Below, piece after piece: positions 17,833 through 27,339 of a stretch of DNA of 64,000 nt. The translations under genes were made by a program, and so were the position numbers. Each line of letters opens with the position of its first letter. The first letter of the stretch is position 1. The stretch comes from Propionicimonas sp020161015 (GTDB lineage Bacteria > Actinomycetota > Actinomycetes > Propionibacteriales > Propionibacteriaceae): assembly GCF_964266745.1 (NCBI RefSeq), contig NZ_CAXWGX010000030.1, positions 1 to 64,000 on the forward strand. Reading direction: 5' to 3'. The notes under the pieces were generated by a model that was not told where the DNA came from, searched no databases, and worked only from the letters and a program-made list of their open reading frames with translations.

Positions 17833-19291
17833 TCCCAGGGGCTTCATGAACACCCCGCGCCAGGTCGCGCAGCGCCGTCCGGTCGAGGAGCGGGTGCACG
17901 ACTGGAACGAGGTCTACCCGGGCACCCCGGGCCAGGCCGTCCTGCCGATCATCAGCAAGCAGGCAGGGCGCTGCATGGACTGCGGCATCCCGTTCTGCCA
18001 CTCCGGCTGCCCGCTGGGCAACCTGATTCCGGAGTGGAACGACATGATCTGGCGCGACGACTGGCGAGGAGCGCTGGACCGCCTCCACGCGACGAACAAC
18101 TTCCCCGAGTTCACCGGTCGCCTGTGCCCGGCGCCGTGCGAGACCTCCTGCGTCGTCGGCATCAACCGCGACCCGGTGACCATCAAGAACATCGAGGTCG
18201 CCATCATCGACCGCGCGTGGGACGACCGCCGCGTGACCGCGGAGACCCCGGCCTGGCACACCGGGCGGACGGTGGCCGTGGTCGGTTCCGGCCCGGCCGG
18301 CCTCGCCGCGGCGCAGCAGCTCACCCGCGCGGGCCACACGGTGGTCGTCTACGAGCGTGCGGACGCCATCGGCGGCCTGATGCGCTACGGCATCCCCGAG
18401 TTCAAGATGGAGAAGAAGGTCCTCGACCGGCGCCTGAAGCAGATGCGCCTGGAGGGCACGGTCTTCAAGGCGGGCGTGAACATCGGCGTGGACATCACCG
18501 GCGAGGAGCTCCTGGAGCGGTTCGACGCCGTGGTGCTGGCGATCGGGGCCACGGTGGCCCGCGACCTCCCGGTGACCGGACGGGAGCTGGCGGGCATCCA
18601 CCAGGCGATGGAGTTCCTCCCGCAGGCCAACCGCGTCGCGCTCGGGCAGGAGGTGCCCGAGCAGATCAGCGCTCACGGCAAGGACGTGGTGATCATCGGC
18701 GGCGGCGACACCGGTGCGGACTGCCTCGGCACGTCCCTGCGGCAGGGCGCCCGCTCGATCACCCAGCTGGAGATCATGCCGGAGCCGCCGCACACGCGCC
18801 CGGACAACCAGCCGTGGCCGACCTACCCGATGACCTACCGGGTGTCGTCCGCGCACGAGGAGGGCGGCGAGCGGGTGTACTCGGTGTCGACCACCGAGTT
18901 CTCCGGCGACGAGTCCGGCAACGTGACCGGCCTCAACCTCAACGAGGTGCGGATGGTCGACGGCCGCTTCGAGGTGGTCCCCGGCAGCGAGCGGTTCCTC
19001 CCCGCGCAGCTGGTCCTGCTGGCGATGGGCTTCACCGGGCCGCAGCGCGAGGGGCTCGTGGAGCAGCTGGGTGTCGAGCTGGACCAGCGGGGCAACATCG
19101 CCCGCGACGGGGCCTTCGCCACCAGCGTGGACCGGGTGTTCGTCTGCGGCGACGCCGGGCGGGGCCAGTCGCTGATCGTCTGGGCGATCGCGGAGGGCCG
19201 CTCCTGCGCCAACGGCGTGGACGCGTTCCTCCAGGGCGGCTCGCGGCTGCCCAAGCCGATCCGGCCGACCGACCGCCCGCTGACGGTGTGA
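17825..19291 (+). CDS. gltD: Glutamate synthase, small subunit
   Basis: GltD takes electrons from NADPH through FAD and iron-sulfur clusters to GltB. The 488-residue protein starts with a cysteine-rich iron-sulfur region (CMDCGIPFCHSGCPLG and LCPAPCETSC), then the FAD-binding GSGPAGLAAAQQL and NADPH-binding IIGGGDTGADC motifs. Near the C-terminus VFVCGDAGRGQSLIVWAI closes the FAD site. The start codon lies within the end of gltB (8-nt overlap). No further gene is coupled downstream. Confidence 0.96.
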   Translation: MADPRGFMNTPRQVAQRRPVEERVHDWNEVYPGTPGQAVLPIISKQAGRCMDCGIPFCHSGCPLGNLIPEWNDMIWRDDWRGALDRLHATNNFPEFTGRLCPAPCETSCVVGINRDPVTIKNIEVAIIDRAWDDRRVTAETPAWHTGRTVAVVGSGPAGLAAAQQLTRAGHTVVVYERADAIGGLMRYGIPEFKMEKKVLDRRLKQMRLEGTVFKAGVNIGVDITGEELLERFDAVVLAIGATVARDLPVTGRELAGIHQAMEFLPQANRVALGQEVPEQISAHGKDVVIIGGGDTGADCLGTSLRQGARSITQLEIMPEPPHTRPDNQPWPTYPMTYRVSSAHEEGGERVYSVSTTEFSGDESGNVTGLNLNEVRMVDGRFEVVPGSERFLPAQLVLLAMGFTGPQREGLVEQLGVELDQRGNIARDGAFATSVDRVFVCGDAGRGQSLIVWAIAEGRSCANGVDAFLQGGSRLPKPIRPTDRPLTV

Positions 19292-19326
19292 CCGGCCACT
19301 CCTCGTCAACGCCCACGGCCCTTCAC

Positions 19327-19332
19327 TAGGCT
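19327..19332 (+). promoter_or_regulatory. -10 box (TAGGCT), leaderless start
   Basis: TAGGCT ends 6 nt before the GTG at 19339. It separates the SnoaL-like gene from gltBD and predicts an mRNA starting at the GTG. Confidence 0.6.
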
Positions 19333-19338
19333 GGCGGC

Positions 19339-19920
19339 GTGGCGAGGATGGGGTCGGGCAAGAGGCTGAAGAAGCTGCGCAAGCTGGCCGAGCTCGGCCA
19401 GCGGCTGCCGCTCCCGTCCGGGCCGAGCCCGCTGCAGGCCCCGCTCGACGTCGCGTCCGCCTTCACCCGCGCGTGGAACACCCACGACGCGAAGGCGATC
19501 GGGAAGCTGTTCGCCGACGACGCGGACTTCGTGAACGTCGTCGGCCTGTGGTGGACGAGCCGCCGCTCGATCCGGCGGGCCCTCGCGCGGGGCTTCGAGG
19601 GCTGGTTCGCCGGCTCGACGTTCACCGTGGAGAAGCTGAGCCAGCGGTTGCTCGGGCCGGACGCCGCCGTGGTCATCGCCCGGTGGCGCATCGAGGGACA
19701 GCGCGATCCCGACGGCGAGCCGGCGGACACCCGGCGCGGCCTGGCCACGGTCGTGCTCCAGCGGCTGGAGGACGGCACCTGGCTGTGCGTCAGCTGGCAC
19801 AACACCGACATCGCGGCCGCTGCGGACACCAACCTCGTGCGCGCCGGGGTGGTGACGCCGACCAGCTACCTCACCCCGCTGCCCGAACCGGCCCACGCAG
19901 AGGACCGGGCCGGGGAGTGA
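19339..19920 (+). CDS. SnoaL-like / SgcJ-EcaC family protein
   Basis: A protein of 193 residues. A basic N-terminal stretch (SGKRLKKLRKL) is followed by an NTF2/SnoaL-like domain: the AFTRAWNTHDAKAIGKLFADDADFV pattern, split by WWTSRRSI, and a C-terminal WLCVSWHNTD strand. Such domains act as small-molecule hydrolases, isomerases or uncharacterised binding proteins; the substrate here is unknown. The GTG start is set by the TAGGCT box 6 nt upstream. It converges with the arginase gene, whose stop lies 16 nt away. Confidence 0.7.
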   Translation: MARMGSGKRLKKLRKLAELGQRLPLPSGPSPLQAPLDVASAFTRAWNTHDAKAIGKLFADDADFVNVVGLWWTSRRSIRRALARGFEGWFAGSTFTVEKLSQRLLGPDAAVVIARWRIEGQRDPDGEPADTRRGLATVVLQRLEDGTWLCVSWHNTDIAAAADTNLVRAGVVTPTSYLTPLPEPAHAEDRAGE

Positions 19921-19936
19921 TCCGGGACTGCCCGGC

Positions 19937-20866
19937 CTACAGGGCGATGCCCTGGTGCAGGCGGTGCAGCGTGCTCTTTCCGAACAGCGACTCGACGAGG
20001 TCGACGGCGAGCTCCGCCGTCGTGTTGCGCACGTCGAGCGCCGGGTTCAGCTCCACCAGGTCGACCGAGCCCAGACGGCCGGTGTCGGCGATCATCTCCA
20101 TGCACAGGTGGGCCTCACGGTAGGTGGGGCCGCCCCGCACGGGCGTCCCGACCCCCGGGGCGATCTCCGGGTCGACGAAGTCGAGGTCGAGGCTCAGGTG
20201 CAGATGGGTGTCCTCGTCCACGCCGGCCAGCGCGCGCACCATGGTGCGGCGCATGCCGATCTCGTCGACGAAGCGCATGTCGAAGACCTCGACGCCCTCG
20301 GCGAACAGGAATGCCTTCTCGCCCGGGTCGACGCTGCGCAGTCCCACCTGGCGGATCTCGTCGGTGCTGATCGCCGGGGAGGTCCCACCGAGCGTGGTCA
20401 GTTCCTCCGGGCCGAAGCCGGCCAGGCACGCCACGGGCATGCCGTGGATGTTGCCGGACGGGGTGAGCCGTGCGGTGTTGAAGTCGGCGTGTGCGTCCAC
20501 CCAGATGATCCGCAGCTTCTTGCCGGTGGCCCGGCAGTGCGCGGCGACGGCACTGATGGAGCCGATGGCCAGGCTGTGGTCGCCGCCGAGGAGGATCGGA
20601 AGGCGGCCGGCGGCGAGCTCGGTGGCGGTCGCGTCGTACACCGCGCGGTTCCACTCGATGACCTCCGGCAGGTGGCGGTAGCCGTCCACCGGGGGGAGCT
20701 GGGGGTTCTCGGGGCCGTCGAGGTCGCCGGCGTCGTGCACGTCGCACCCGAACTGCCGCAGCGACTCGGCGATCCCGGCCACCCGCAACGACTGGGGGCC
20801 GAGGCGGCATCCCAGCCGTGAGGCCCCGATGTCCGTGGGTGCCCCGATGAGACTCACCTGTGGCAC
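19937..20866 (-). CDS. rocF: Arginase
   Basis: Arginase hydrolyses arginine to ornithine and urea with a binuclear manganese centre. The 309-residue protein has all three ureohydrolase signatures: GGDHS (His97), VDAHADFN (Asp124, His126, Asp128) and SLDLDFVDPEIAPG with the second aspartate pair. The VSLIGAPTDIGASRLG start and overall length favour arginase over agmatinase or formiminoglutamase, though specificity is not proven. The start is a GTG at 20866, preceded by GGAAGGGG; the frame continues upstream but has no better signal. It is divergent from the DUF1697 gene. Confidence 0.88.
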   Translation of the reverse strand: MPQVSLIGAPTDIGASRLGCRLGPQSLRVAGIAESLRQFGCDVHDAGDLDGPENPQLPPVDGYRHLPEVIEWNRAVYDATATELAAGRLPILLGGDHSLAIGSISAVAAHCRATGKKLRIIWVDAHADFNTARLTPSGNIHGMPVACLAGFGPEELTTLGGTSPAISTDEIRQVGLRSVDPGEKAFLFAEGVEVFDMRFVDEIGMRRTMVRALAGVDEDTHLHLSLDLDFVDPEIAPGVGTPVRGGPTYREAHLCMEMIADTGRLGSVDLVELNPALDVRNTTAELAVDLVESLFGKSTLHRLHQGIAL

Positions 20867-20912
20867 GTTTCGCCCCTTCCGCTCGACGACGAGTTGCCGT
20901 AAGGATGCAACC

Positions 20913-21470
20913 ATGACCGGGGGCGACGAGCAAACTCCGCGGCGCGTGGCCCTGCTGCGCGGCGTGAACCTGGGCGGTGGGCGGATGCTGCCGATGGCGC
21001 TGCTGCGCGACCTGGCGGCCGGCCTGGGGTGGACCGACGTGGCCACCCACCTCCAGTCCGGCAACCTGCTGTTCCGGGCGCCCGGAGGCGCGGACGAGGT
21101 GGCGCGGGCGTTGTCGGAGGCCGTCCGCTCCGGCGCAGGCCTGGCCGTCGACGTCGTGATCCGGACGGGACCGGAGCTCTGCGTGCTGGTCGACGACCAC
21201 CCGTTCGCGGACGGCGACCCCTCCCGCGTCGTGATCGCCTGCTGCGACCGGCCGGTGGGCGAGCTGGCCGCCCGGCGGCTCGCGGACCTGGCGACCGGCC
21301 GCGAGCGGGTCGAGCTGGCCGCCTCCGGCACCGACGTGTACGCCGACTTCCCGGACGGCCAGGCGGGCTCGCGGCTCGCCGCGGGGCTGGTGGCGTCCCT
21401 TCGTCCGGCGACCGGCACCGCGCGCAACCTCCGCACGATGGGCAGGCTGGTAGAACTTCTCCGTCGGTGA
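20913..21470 (+). CDS. DUF1697 family protein
   Basis: A protein of 185 residues matching DUF1697: the N-terminal VALLRGVNLGG motif, the THLQSGNLLF strand and a C-terminal ARNLRTMGRL segment. The family is widespread and uncharacterised. An AAGGAT sequence ends 6 nt before the ATG, so a leaderless transcript is likely even though the first base differs from TANNNT. It is divergent from arginase, with only 46 nt between starts, and ends 121 nt before dnaE. Confidence 0.82.
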   Translation: MTGGDEQTPRRVALLRGVNLGGGRMLPMALLRDLAAGLGWTDVATHLQSGNLLFRAPGGADEVARALSEAVRSGAGLAVDVVIRTGPELCVLVDDHPFADGDPSRVVIACCDRPVGELAARRLADLATGRERVELAASGTDVYADFPDGQAGSRLAAGLVASLRPATGTARNLRTMGRLVELLRR

Positions 21471-21591
21471 GTCCGCGCAGGTGAGTCGGTCCGGGGAACG
21501 TCGGAGGTCCGGGTTATGGTGAGTACTCGCTGACTTCCCCCAGCGGTCAATCGCATCCGGTCTCAATCACTCTCGGAGGTCGTGGGTCAGC

Positions 21592-24500
21592 GTGTCCAGC
21601 GAGTTCGTCCACCTGCACTGCCACTCGGAGTACTCGATGCTGGACGGTGCCGCCCGGCTGAAGGACCTCGTGTCCCGCTCCGAGGAACTGGGCATGAACG
21701 CGCTCGGGATCACCGACCACGGCAACATGTTCGGCGCCTACGAGTTCTACAAGGTCGCCAAGCACAGCCCGGTCAAGGCGATCATCGGGCTGGAGGCGTA
21801 CCTGACGCCGAAGACCCACCGGAGCGAGCGCAAGCGCGTCCAGTGGGGGGACGGGACCGGCGACGACGTGTCGGCGAAGGGCGCCTACACCCACATGACC
21901 ATGTGGGCGCAGGACACCGCCGGCATGCACAACCTGTTCCGGTTGAGTTCGCTGAGCTCGCTGGAGGGCTTCTTCTACAAGCCGCGGGCCGACCGTGAGT
22001 TGCTGCACCGGTATGCGAAGGGCCTGATCGCCACCACCGGCTGTCCCTCGGGCGAGGTGCAGACCTACCTGCGGCTGGGGCAGTACTCCGAGGCGCTGGC
22101 ATCCGCGGCCGAATTCCGGGACATCTTCGGCCCGGAGAACTTCTACGTCGAGCTGATGGACCACGGCCTCGACATCGAGAACCGCGTCCGCAAGGGACTT
22201 CTCCAGCTGGCCAAGGACCTGCAGCTGCCGCTGGTCGCCACCAACGACCTGCACTACGTCCGGGCCGAGGACGCGGAGGACCACGACACGCTGCTGTGCG
22301 TCTCCGCCGGCGCGAACAAGGACACGCCGAACCGCTTCCGGTTCGACGGGAACGGCTACTACCTGAAGTCGCCGCAGGAGATGCGTGCGCTGTTCGCCGA
22401 CCTGCCGGAAGCCTGCGACAACACGCTGGCGATCGCCGAGCGCTGCAGCATCTCCTTCGCGGAGGGCACCGGCACCTACATGCCGCAGTTCCCCGTGCCG
22501 CCGGGGGAGAGCGAGTCCTCCTGGTTCATCAAGGAGGTCCTCCGCGGCCTCACCGTCCGCTTCCCCGACGGCGTGCCGGAGTACGCGACCACCCAGGCCG
22601 AGTACGAGCAGGACGTGATCATCGGCAAGGGCTACGCCGGCTACTTCCTCGTGGTGGCCGACTTCATCAACTGGGCCAAGCGCAACGGCATCCGGGTGGG
22701 TCCGGGACGCGGGTCCGGCGCCGGCTCGATGTGCGCGTACGCGATGGGGATCACCGACCTCGACCCGGTGCCGCACGGCCTAATCTTCGAGCGCTTCCTG
22801 AACCCCGAGCGTCCCTCGATGCCCGACTTCGACGTCGACTTCGACGACCGCCGCCGGGGCGAGGTGATCCGCTACGTCACCGAGAAGTACGGCGACGACC
22901 GGGTCTGCCAGATCGTCACCTACGGCACGATCAAGGCCAAGCAGGCCATCAAGGACGCCGGTCGCGTGCTGGGCATGCCGTTCTCCCTCGGCGAGAAGAT
23001 CACCAAGGCCTACACCCCGCCCGTCCAGGGCAAGGACGTGCCGATCGCCGACGTGTTCGACCCCCAGCACGAGCGCTACGGCGAGGGCACCGAGTTCCGC
23101 GAGCTGTACGAGTCCGACCCGGAGGTGAAGCGCGTCGTCGACACCGCGCGTGGCATCGAGGGCCTGAAGCGGCAGTGGGGCGTCCACGCCGCCGGCGTGA
23201 TCATGTCGTCCGCGCCGCTGCTCGACGTCATCCCGATCATGAAGCGGGAGCAGGACGGCCAGATCATCACCCAGTTCGACTACCCGAGCTGCGAGGCCCT
23301 CGGCCTGGTGAAGATGGACTTCCTCGGCCTGCGGAACCTGACGATCCTCGACGACGCGGTGCGGAACGTGACGATCAACCGCGGCATCGACCTCGACCTC
23401 GACGCCCTCCGCCGCGACATGACCGACCGGGCTGCCTACGAGCTGCTCGCCTCTGGCGAGACCCTCGGGGTGTTCCAGCTGGACGGCGGGGGACTGCGGT
23501 CGCTGCTGAAGCTGATGCGTCCGGACAACTTCGAGGACATCTCGGCCACCATCGCGCTGTACCGTCCGGGCCCGATGGGCGCGGACAGCCACACGAACTA
23601 CGCGCTCCGCAAGACCGGCCGGCAGAAGGTCGAGCCGATCCACCCGGAGCTGGCCGAGCCGCTGGCCGACATCCTGGGCACGACGTACGGCCTGATCGTC
23701 TACCAGGAGCAGATCCAGCAGATCGCACAGCGCGTGGCAGGCTACAGCCTCGGCCAGGCCGACCTGCTGCGGCGGGCGATGGGCAAGAAGAAGAAGGAGG
23801 TGCTGGAGGCCGAGTTCGCGCCCTTCAGCGCGGGCATGAGGGCCAACGGCTACTCCGAGGCGGCGATCAGCACCCTGTGGGAGATCATGGTCCCCTTCGC
23901 CGCCTACGCCTTCAACAAGGCGCACTCGGCCGCGTACGGCGTCGTCTCCTACTGGACCGCCTACCTGAAGGCCAACTACCCCGCGGAGTACATGGCGGCG
24001 CTGCTGGAGTCGGTGAAGAGCGACAAGGACAAGACCGCGCTCTACCTGGGCGAGTGCCGGCGGATGGGGATCCGGGTGCTGCCGCCGGACGTGAACTCCT
24101 CCGAAGGCATGTTCACCCCCGTCGGGACCGACATCCGCTACGGCCTGGCCGCCATCCGCAACGTCGGCGACAACGTGGTGCGGGGCATCGTCGAGGGCCG
24201 CACCGAGCACGGTCCCGCGGCGGACTTCAACGCCTTCCTCGACCAGGTGCCGCTGGTGGTGTGCAACAAGCGGGTGATCGAGTCGCTGATCAAGGCGGGG
24301 GCGTTCGACTCGATGGGGCACACGCGCCGGGCACTGATGGAGTGCTTCGAGCGCAGGGTCGACGAGGTCATCGACCTCAAGCGCAACCAGGCCAACGGCC
24401 AGGACGACCTGTTCGGCGACTTCGGCGGCACGGAGAAGCTCGCCACGGCTCCGGTGCCCGACCTGCCCGAGTGGGACAAGCGGGTACGCCTCGGCTTCGA

Positions 24501-25110
24501 GCGGGAGATGCTCGGGCTCTACGTCAGCGACCACCCGCTGCAGGGGCTCGAGCACATCCTGGCCGCCCAGCGAGACCTCAGCATCGGCCAACTGCGGGCC
24601 GACGACGGGCCGCGCGACGGCATGGTGAACATCGCCGGGATGATCACCCAGGTGGTGCGCAAGCAGACCAAGACCGGTGACCTGTGGGCGATCGCCACGG
24701 TCGAGGACCTGGAGTCCGCGATCGAGGTGCTGCTCTTCCCGAAGGTGTACGCCGGCGTGGCGGCGTCCCTGGCCACCGACACCGTGGTCCGGATCAAGGG
24801 GCGGATCCGCACCAAGGACGAGAGCCTGGAGATGACCGGCCAGGAGGTGGCCTTCCCGGACGTCTCCGAGGGGCCGTCCGGGCCGCTGGTGATCCAGCTG
24901 CCCGCAGTGCGCTGCACGCCCGCGGTCGTCGAGCAGCTGCGACACGTCCTGCGGGCCCACCCGGGCCCGACGGAGGTCCGCGTCCGCCTGGTGTCGGCCA
25001 CGAACGGCTCCAAGGTGTGGAAGCTCGACGAGGGGCTGCGGGTCGCGACGTCCCGTCCGCTGATGGCCGACCTGAAGGCGCTGCTCGGCCCCTCCTGCGT
25101 GAACGCGTGA
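21592..25110 (+). CDS. dnaE: DNA polymerase III alpha subunit
   Basis: Catalytic subunit of the replicative DNA polymerase. The 1172-residue protein is of DnaE1 size. It opens with the PHP domain (FVHLHCHSEYSMLDG). The catalytic palm carries GPGRGSGAGS and the aspartates of MPDFDVDFDD, then the fingers, a helix-hairpin-helix and a C-terminal OB fold (about 960-1060). GTG 21592 is preceded by GGAGGT at about 11 nt, so this gene is leadered; a TATGGT sequence at 21515-21520 is a possible -10. I saw no LexA-type site upstream, in keeping with the housekeeping DnaE1 rather than the damage-induced DnaE2. Confidence 0.96.
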   Translation: MSSEFVHLHCHSEYSMLDGAARLKDLVSRSEELGMNALGITDHGNMFGAYEFYKVAKHSPVKAIIGLEAYLTPKTHRSERKRVQWGDGTGDDVSAKGAYTHMTMWAQDTAGMHNLFRLSSLSSLEGFFYKPRADRELLHRYAKGLIATTGCPSGEVQTYLRLGQYSEALASAAEFRDIFGPENFYVELMDHGLDIENRVRKGLLQLAKDLQLPLVATNDLHYVRAEDAEDHDTLLCVSAGANKDTPNRFRFDGNGYYLKSPQEMRALFADLPEACDNTLAIAERCSISFAEGTGTYMPQFPVPPGESESSWFIKEVLRGLTVRFPDGVPEYATTQAEYEQDVIIGKGYAGYFLVVADFINWAKRNGIRVGPGRGSGAGSMCAYAMGITDLDPVPHGLIFERFLNPERPSMPDFDVDFDDRRRGEVIRYVTEKYGDDRVCQIVTYGTIKAKQAIKDAGRVLGMPFSLGEKITKAYTPPVQGKDVPIADVFDPQHERYGEGTEFRELYESDPEVKRVVDTARGIEGLKRQWGVHAAGVIMSSAPLLDVIPIMKREQDGQIITQFDYPSCEALGLVKMDFLGLRNLTILDDAVRNVTINRGIDLDLDALRRDMTDRAAYELLASGETLGVFQLDGGGLRSLLKLMRPDNFEDISATIALYRPGPMGADSHTNYALRKTGRQKVEPIHPELAEPLADILGTTYGLIVYQEQIQQIAQRVAGYSLGQADLLRRAMGKKKKEVLEAEFAPFSAGMRANGYSEAAISTLWEIMVPFAAYAFNKAHSAAYGVVSYWTAYLKANYPAEYMAALLESVKSDKDKTALYLGECRRMGIRVLPPDVNSSEGMFTPVGTDIRYGLAAIRNVGDNVVRGIVEGRTEHGPAADFNAFLDQVPLVVCNKRVIESLIKAGAFDSMGHTRRALMECFERRVDEVIDLKRNQANGQDDLFGDFGGTEKLATAPVPDLPEWDKRVRLGFEREMLGLYVSDHPLQGLEHILAAQRDLSIGQLRADDGPRDGMVNIAGMITQVVRKQTKTGDLWAIATVEDLESAIEVLLFPKVYAGVAASLATDTVVRIKGRIRTKDESLEMTGQEVAFPDVSEGPSGPLVIQLPAVRCTPAVVEQLRHVLRAHPGPTEVRVRLVSATNGSKVWKLDEGLRVATSRPLMADLKALLGPSCVNA

Positions 25111-25125
25111 CCGGCCGCGGGCCGG
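25111..25125 (+). terminator. Short GC hairpin after dnaE
   Basis: CCGGCC-gcg-GGCCGG is a perfect 6-bp stem immediately after the dnaE stop. There is no U-tract. It lies just before the TAGAGT box of the next gene, so it could separate the two transcripts. Confidence 0.35.
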
Positions 25126-25143
25126 GGACAAGGCACCGTCCGC

Positions 25144-25149
25144 TAGAGT
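25144..25149 (+). promoter_or_regulatory. -10 box (TAGAGT), leaderless start
   Basis: TAGAGT ends 7 nt before GTG 25157. It likely drives the DUF2567-like gene and the coupled CYTH-CHAD gene. Confidence 0.55.
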
Positions 25150-25156
25150 TCCGGCC

Positions 25157-25819
25157 GTGAGCACGCCCATCACCGAGGAGGACCGGCAGGCGACGCCGCG
25201 GACCTCCGGCGACGCGTCCGTGACGCTCTGGGTGGCGCTGCTCGCGGGCCTCTCGGCCGTGGTCGGCGGCCTCGCCGCGGTCTTCTGGGCCGCGGTGGTG
25301 ACCGTCCCCACCTGGCGCATCCAGTCCGACGGCTCGGCCCTCATGACCGAGCGTGGGGTCACCGAGATCGCCGCGTCCGACGTCTGGTTCGTGATCACCG
25401 GCGCGCTGGTCGGTGTCGGGCTCGGGCTGGTCACCTGGAAGTGGTTCCGCCCGCTCGGCTGGCCGACGGCGCTGCTCGCCGTCGGGTCTGGGTTGCTGGC
25501 GGGCATCGTCTGCTGGCAGGTCGGCCAGGTCCTCGGGCCGGGCCCGGAGGCCGAGCGCCTCGCGAACGCCCTCCCCGGGGCCGTGGTGCCGGCCGCCCTC
25601 CAGCTGCGCTCCCTGTCCGCGCTCGCCGTGTGGGGATTCGCCGCCGTCACCCCGGTGCTGCTCGTCTCCTCCCTCGGTCCGGACGAGGAGGACGTCACCC
25701 CGCGCCGGCGGCGTCGCGAGGCCGTCGCGGAGGACGCCGAGCCGGAGCTCGTGGCCGGGACCGTGGACGAGCGTGGCGTGCTGACCGAGCCGCCGGTGCA
25801 GTCGCCCCCGTCCCCATGA
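25157..25819 (+). CDS. DUF2567-like membrane protein
   Basis: A protein of 220 residues with four likely membrane helices (about 22-47, 76-98, 104-124 and 147-170). An extracellular loop lies between helices 1 and 2, and the acidic/basic cytoplasmic tail starts EEDVTPRRRRR. This layout resembles actinobacterial DUF2567 proteins; the function is unknown and the family call is from overall appearance only. The last 4 nt overlap the start of the CYTH-CHAD gene (ATGA), so the pair is probably translated together. Confidence 0.6.
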   Translation: MSTPITEEDRQATPRTSGDASVTLWVALLAGLSAVVGGLAAVFWAAVVTVPTWRIQSDGSALMTERGVTEIAASDVWFVITGALVGVGLGLVTWKWFRPLGWPTALLAVGSGLLAGIVCWQVGQVLGPGPEAERLANALPGAVVPAALQLRSLSALAVWGFAAVTPVLLVSSLGPDEEDVTPRRRRREAVAEDAEPELVAGTVDERGVLTEPPVQSPPSP

Positions 25820-27264
25820 CCGGGGGCCTGGAGGTCGAGCGCAAGTACGACCTCGCGGTCGGCCAGCACCTCCCGCCACTGGACGAGGTCGTCGTCCCCG
25901 GGCGGGTCGACGAGTTCGACCTCGAGGCCACCTACTTCGACACCCCCGACCACCGCCTTTCCCGTGCGCGGCAGGTGATCCGGCGCCGCGTCGGCGGCAG
26001 CGACGACGGCTGGCACCTGAAGTCGCCCGGCGCGGGTCCCGACGAGCGGGTCGAGCTCCATGAGCCGATCGGGCCGGCCTCCGCCGTGCTCCCACCGCCG
26101 GCGTTGCGGCAACGGGTGGCCGCCGTCCTCGAGGACGCCCCGCTGGTTCCCGTCGCCGTGCTCCGCACGCACCGCCGGGAGCAGGAGCTGCGGGGGATCG
26201 ACGGGATGCTGCTCGCGCGCTCCTGCACCGACGACGTGCGGGCGCGCAGCGGCGCCCGCCACGACCACTGGCGTGAGGCGGAGGTGGAGCTCGCCGGCGG
26301 CCCGCCGGAGCTGCTCGACCGGATCGAGGCCGTGCTGGCCCGGGCGGGGGTGGTGCGGGCGGGCCACGGGTCCAAGCTCGCGAAGGCCCTGGGCCGGCCG
26401 GCGGAACCGCGTCCGCTCGGGCCCGGCTCGAGCGCGGCGGAGGTGGTGCTCGCCTACCTGGCCCGGCAGGTCGGTGTCCTCCAGCGATTCGAGGAGCCGC
26501 GCGCGGAGCCGGAGGCCGTCCATGACGCCCGGGTGGCCGCTCGCCGCGTCCGCAGCACGCTGCGCGCCTACGGACGGCTGATCGCCGGGCCCGCACCGGC
26601 GGCAGCCGCGAGACGCCTGCGGGCCTTCGGGCAGATCGTCGGAGCCGCGCGGGACGCCGAGGTCGTGCTGGCCGACCTCACCGACCGCGTCGCGCGGCTC
26701 CACCCCGACGTCCTTCCCGACGCGTCCGTCCTGGTGCTCGGGCCGCTGGGGGCCCGGCTGCGGCGGATGGACGACGACCTGGTCGCCCGCGCGCCTGGAA
26801 GGGACCAGGCGCTCCAGCAGGTGCTCATCGACCTGCTGGATGCTCGGCGCCTCGGCCCGGAGGCGGCCGGCACGGCCCGCGACGTCCTTCCCGCGCTGCG
26901 CGGGCGGAGGCTGTCGAAGGTGCGCCGGCGCGTCGCGGACGCGTCCGGGCACCCGGGGCTGGAGGGGTGGCACGCGGTGCGCAAGGCGGCGAAGGACGCG
27001 CGCTACGCCACGGAGCTCCTGCTGCCCGCGATGCCGGAGCTCGCCGCGTCGAAGGCGGCCTGGGAGCGGGTCACCGAGAGACTGGGACGGGTGCAGGACA
27101 TCGTGGTCGCCACCCGGCTGCTGTCCGAGCTGGACCTGGAGACCGCGGCGGTGGGAGCGCCGGCACCGGTGCTCGACGAACTGCGCCATGGGCTCCTGGC
27201 CGAACTCGCGCCGACCCTGGCAGAGGGCAGGGCCGCGGTGGCCGCCGCGCTCGCCCTGGGCTGA
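25816..27264 (+). CDS. CYTH and CHAD domain protein
   Basis: A protein of 482 residues. The N-terminal CYTH domain begins GGLEVERKY, giving the ExExK signature (Glu6, Glu8, Lys10) of triphosphate-tunnel enzymes that hydrolyse tripolyphosphate or related triphosphates. The C-terminal half is a CHAD helical domain, a polyphosphate-binding module, with its histidine motif VHDARVAARRVRSTLR and a second HAVRKAAKDARYATELL repeat. A role in polyphosphate chemistry is inferred from the domains. Its start overlaps the preceding membrane protein. The mercury transposon inserted 70 nt beyond its stop. Confidence 0.88.
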   Translation: MTGGLEVERKYDLAVGQHLPPLDEVVVPGRVDEFDLEATYFDTPDHRLSRARQVIRRRVGGSDDGWHLKSPGAGPDERVELHEPIGPASAVLPPPALRQRVAAVLEDAPLVPVAVLRTHRREQELRGIDGMLLARSCTDDVRARSGARHDHWREAEVELAGGPPELLDRIEAVLARAGVVRAGHGSKLAKALGRPAEPRPLGPGSSAAEVVLAYLARQVGVLQRFEEPRAEPEAVHDARVAARRVRSTLRAYGRLIAGPAPAAAARRLRAFGQIVGAARDAEVVLADLTDRVARLHPDVLPDASVLVLGPLGARLRRMDDDLVARAPGRDQALQQVLIDLLDARRLGPEAAGTARDVLPALRGRRLSKVRRRVADASGHPGLEGWHAVRKAAKDARYATELLLPAMPELAASKAAWERVTERLGRVQDIVVATRLLSELDLETAAVGAPAPVLDELRHGLLAELAPTLAEGRAAVAAALALG

Positions 27265-27333
27265 GGGCGAACGCCGATCCGGGAGACGGGCCGTTCGTCC
27301 GCGGGCCTCGTCCGGACCGGACTGGAGGTCCCG

Positions 27334-27339
27334 GCTAGC
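27334..27339. repeat. Target-site duplication, left copy (GCTAGC)
   Basis: GCTAGC directly abuts the left inverted repeat and is identical to 32888-32893. It contains the CTAG core of the IS481 target and also provides the stop codon of the transposase (27335-27337, minus strand). Confidence 0.85.
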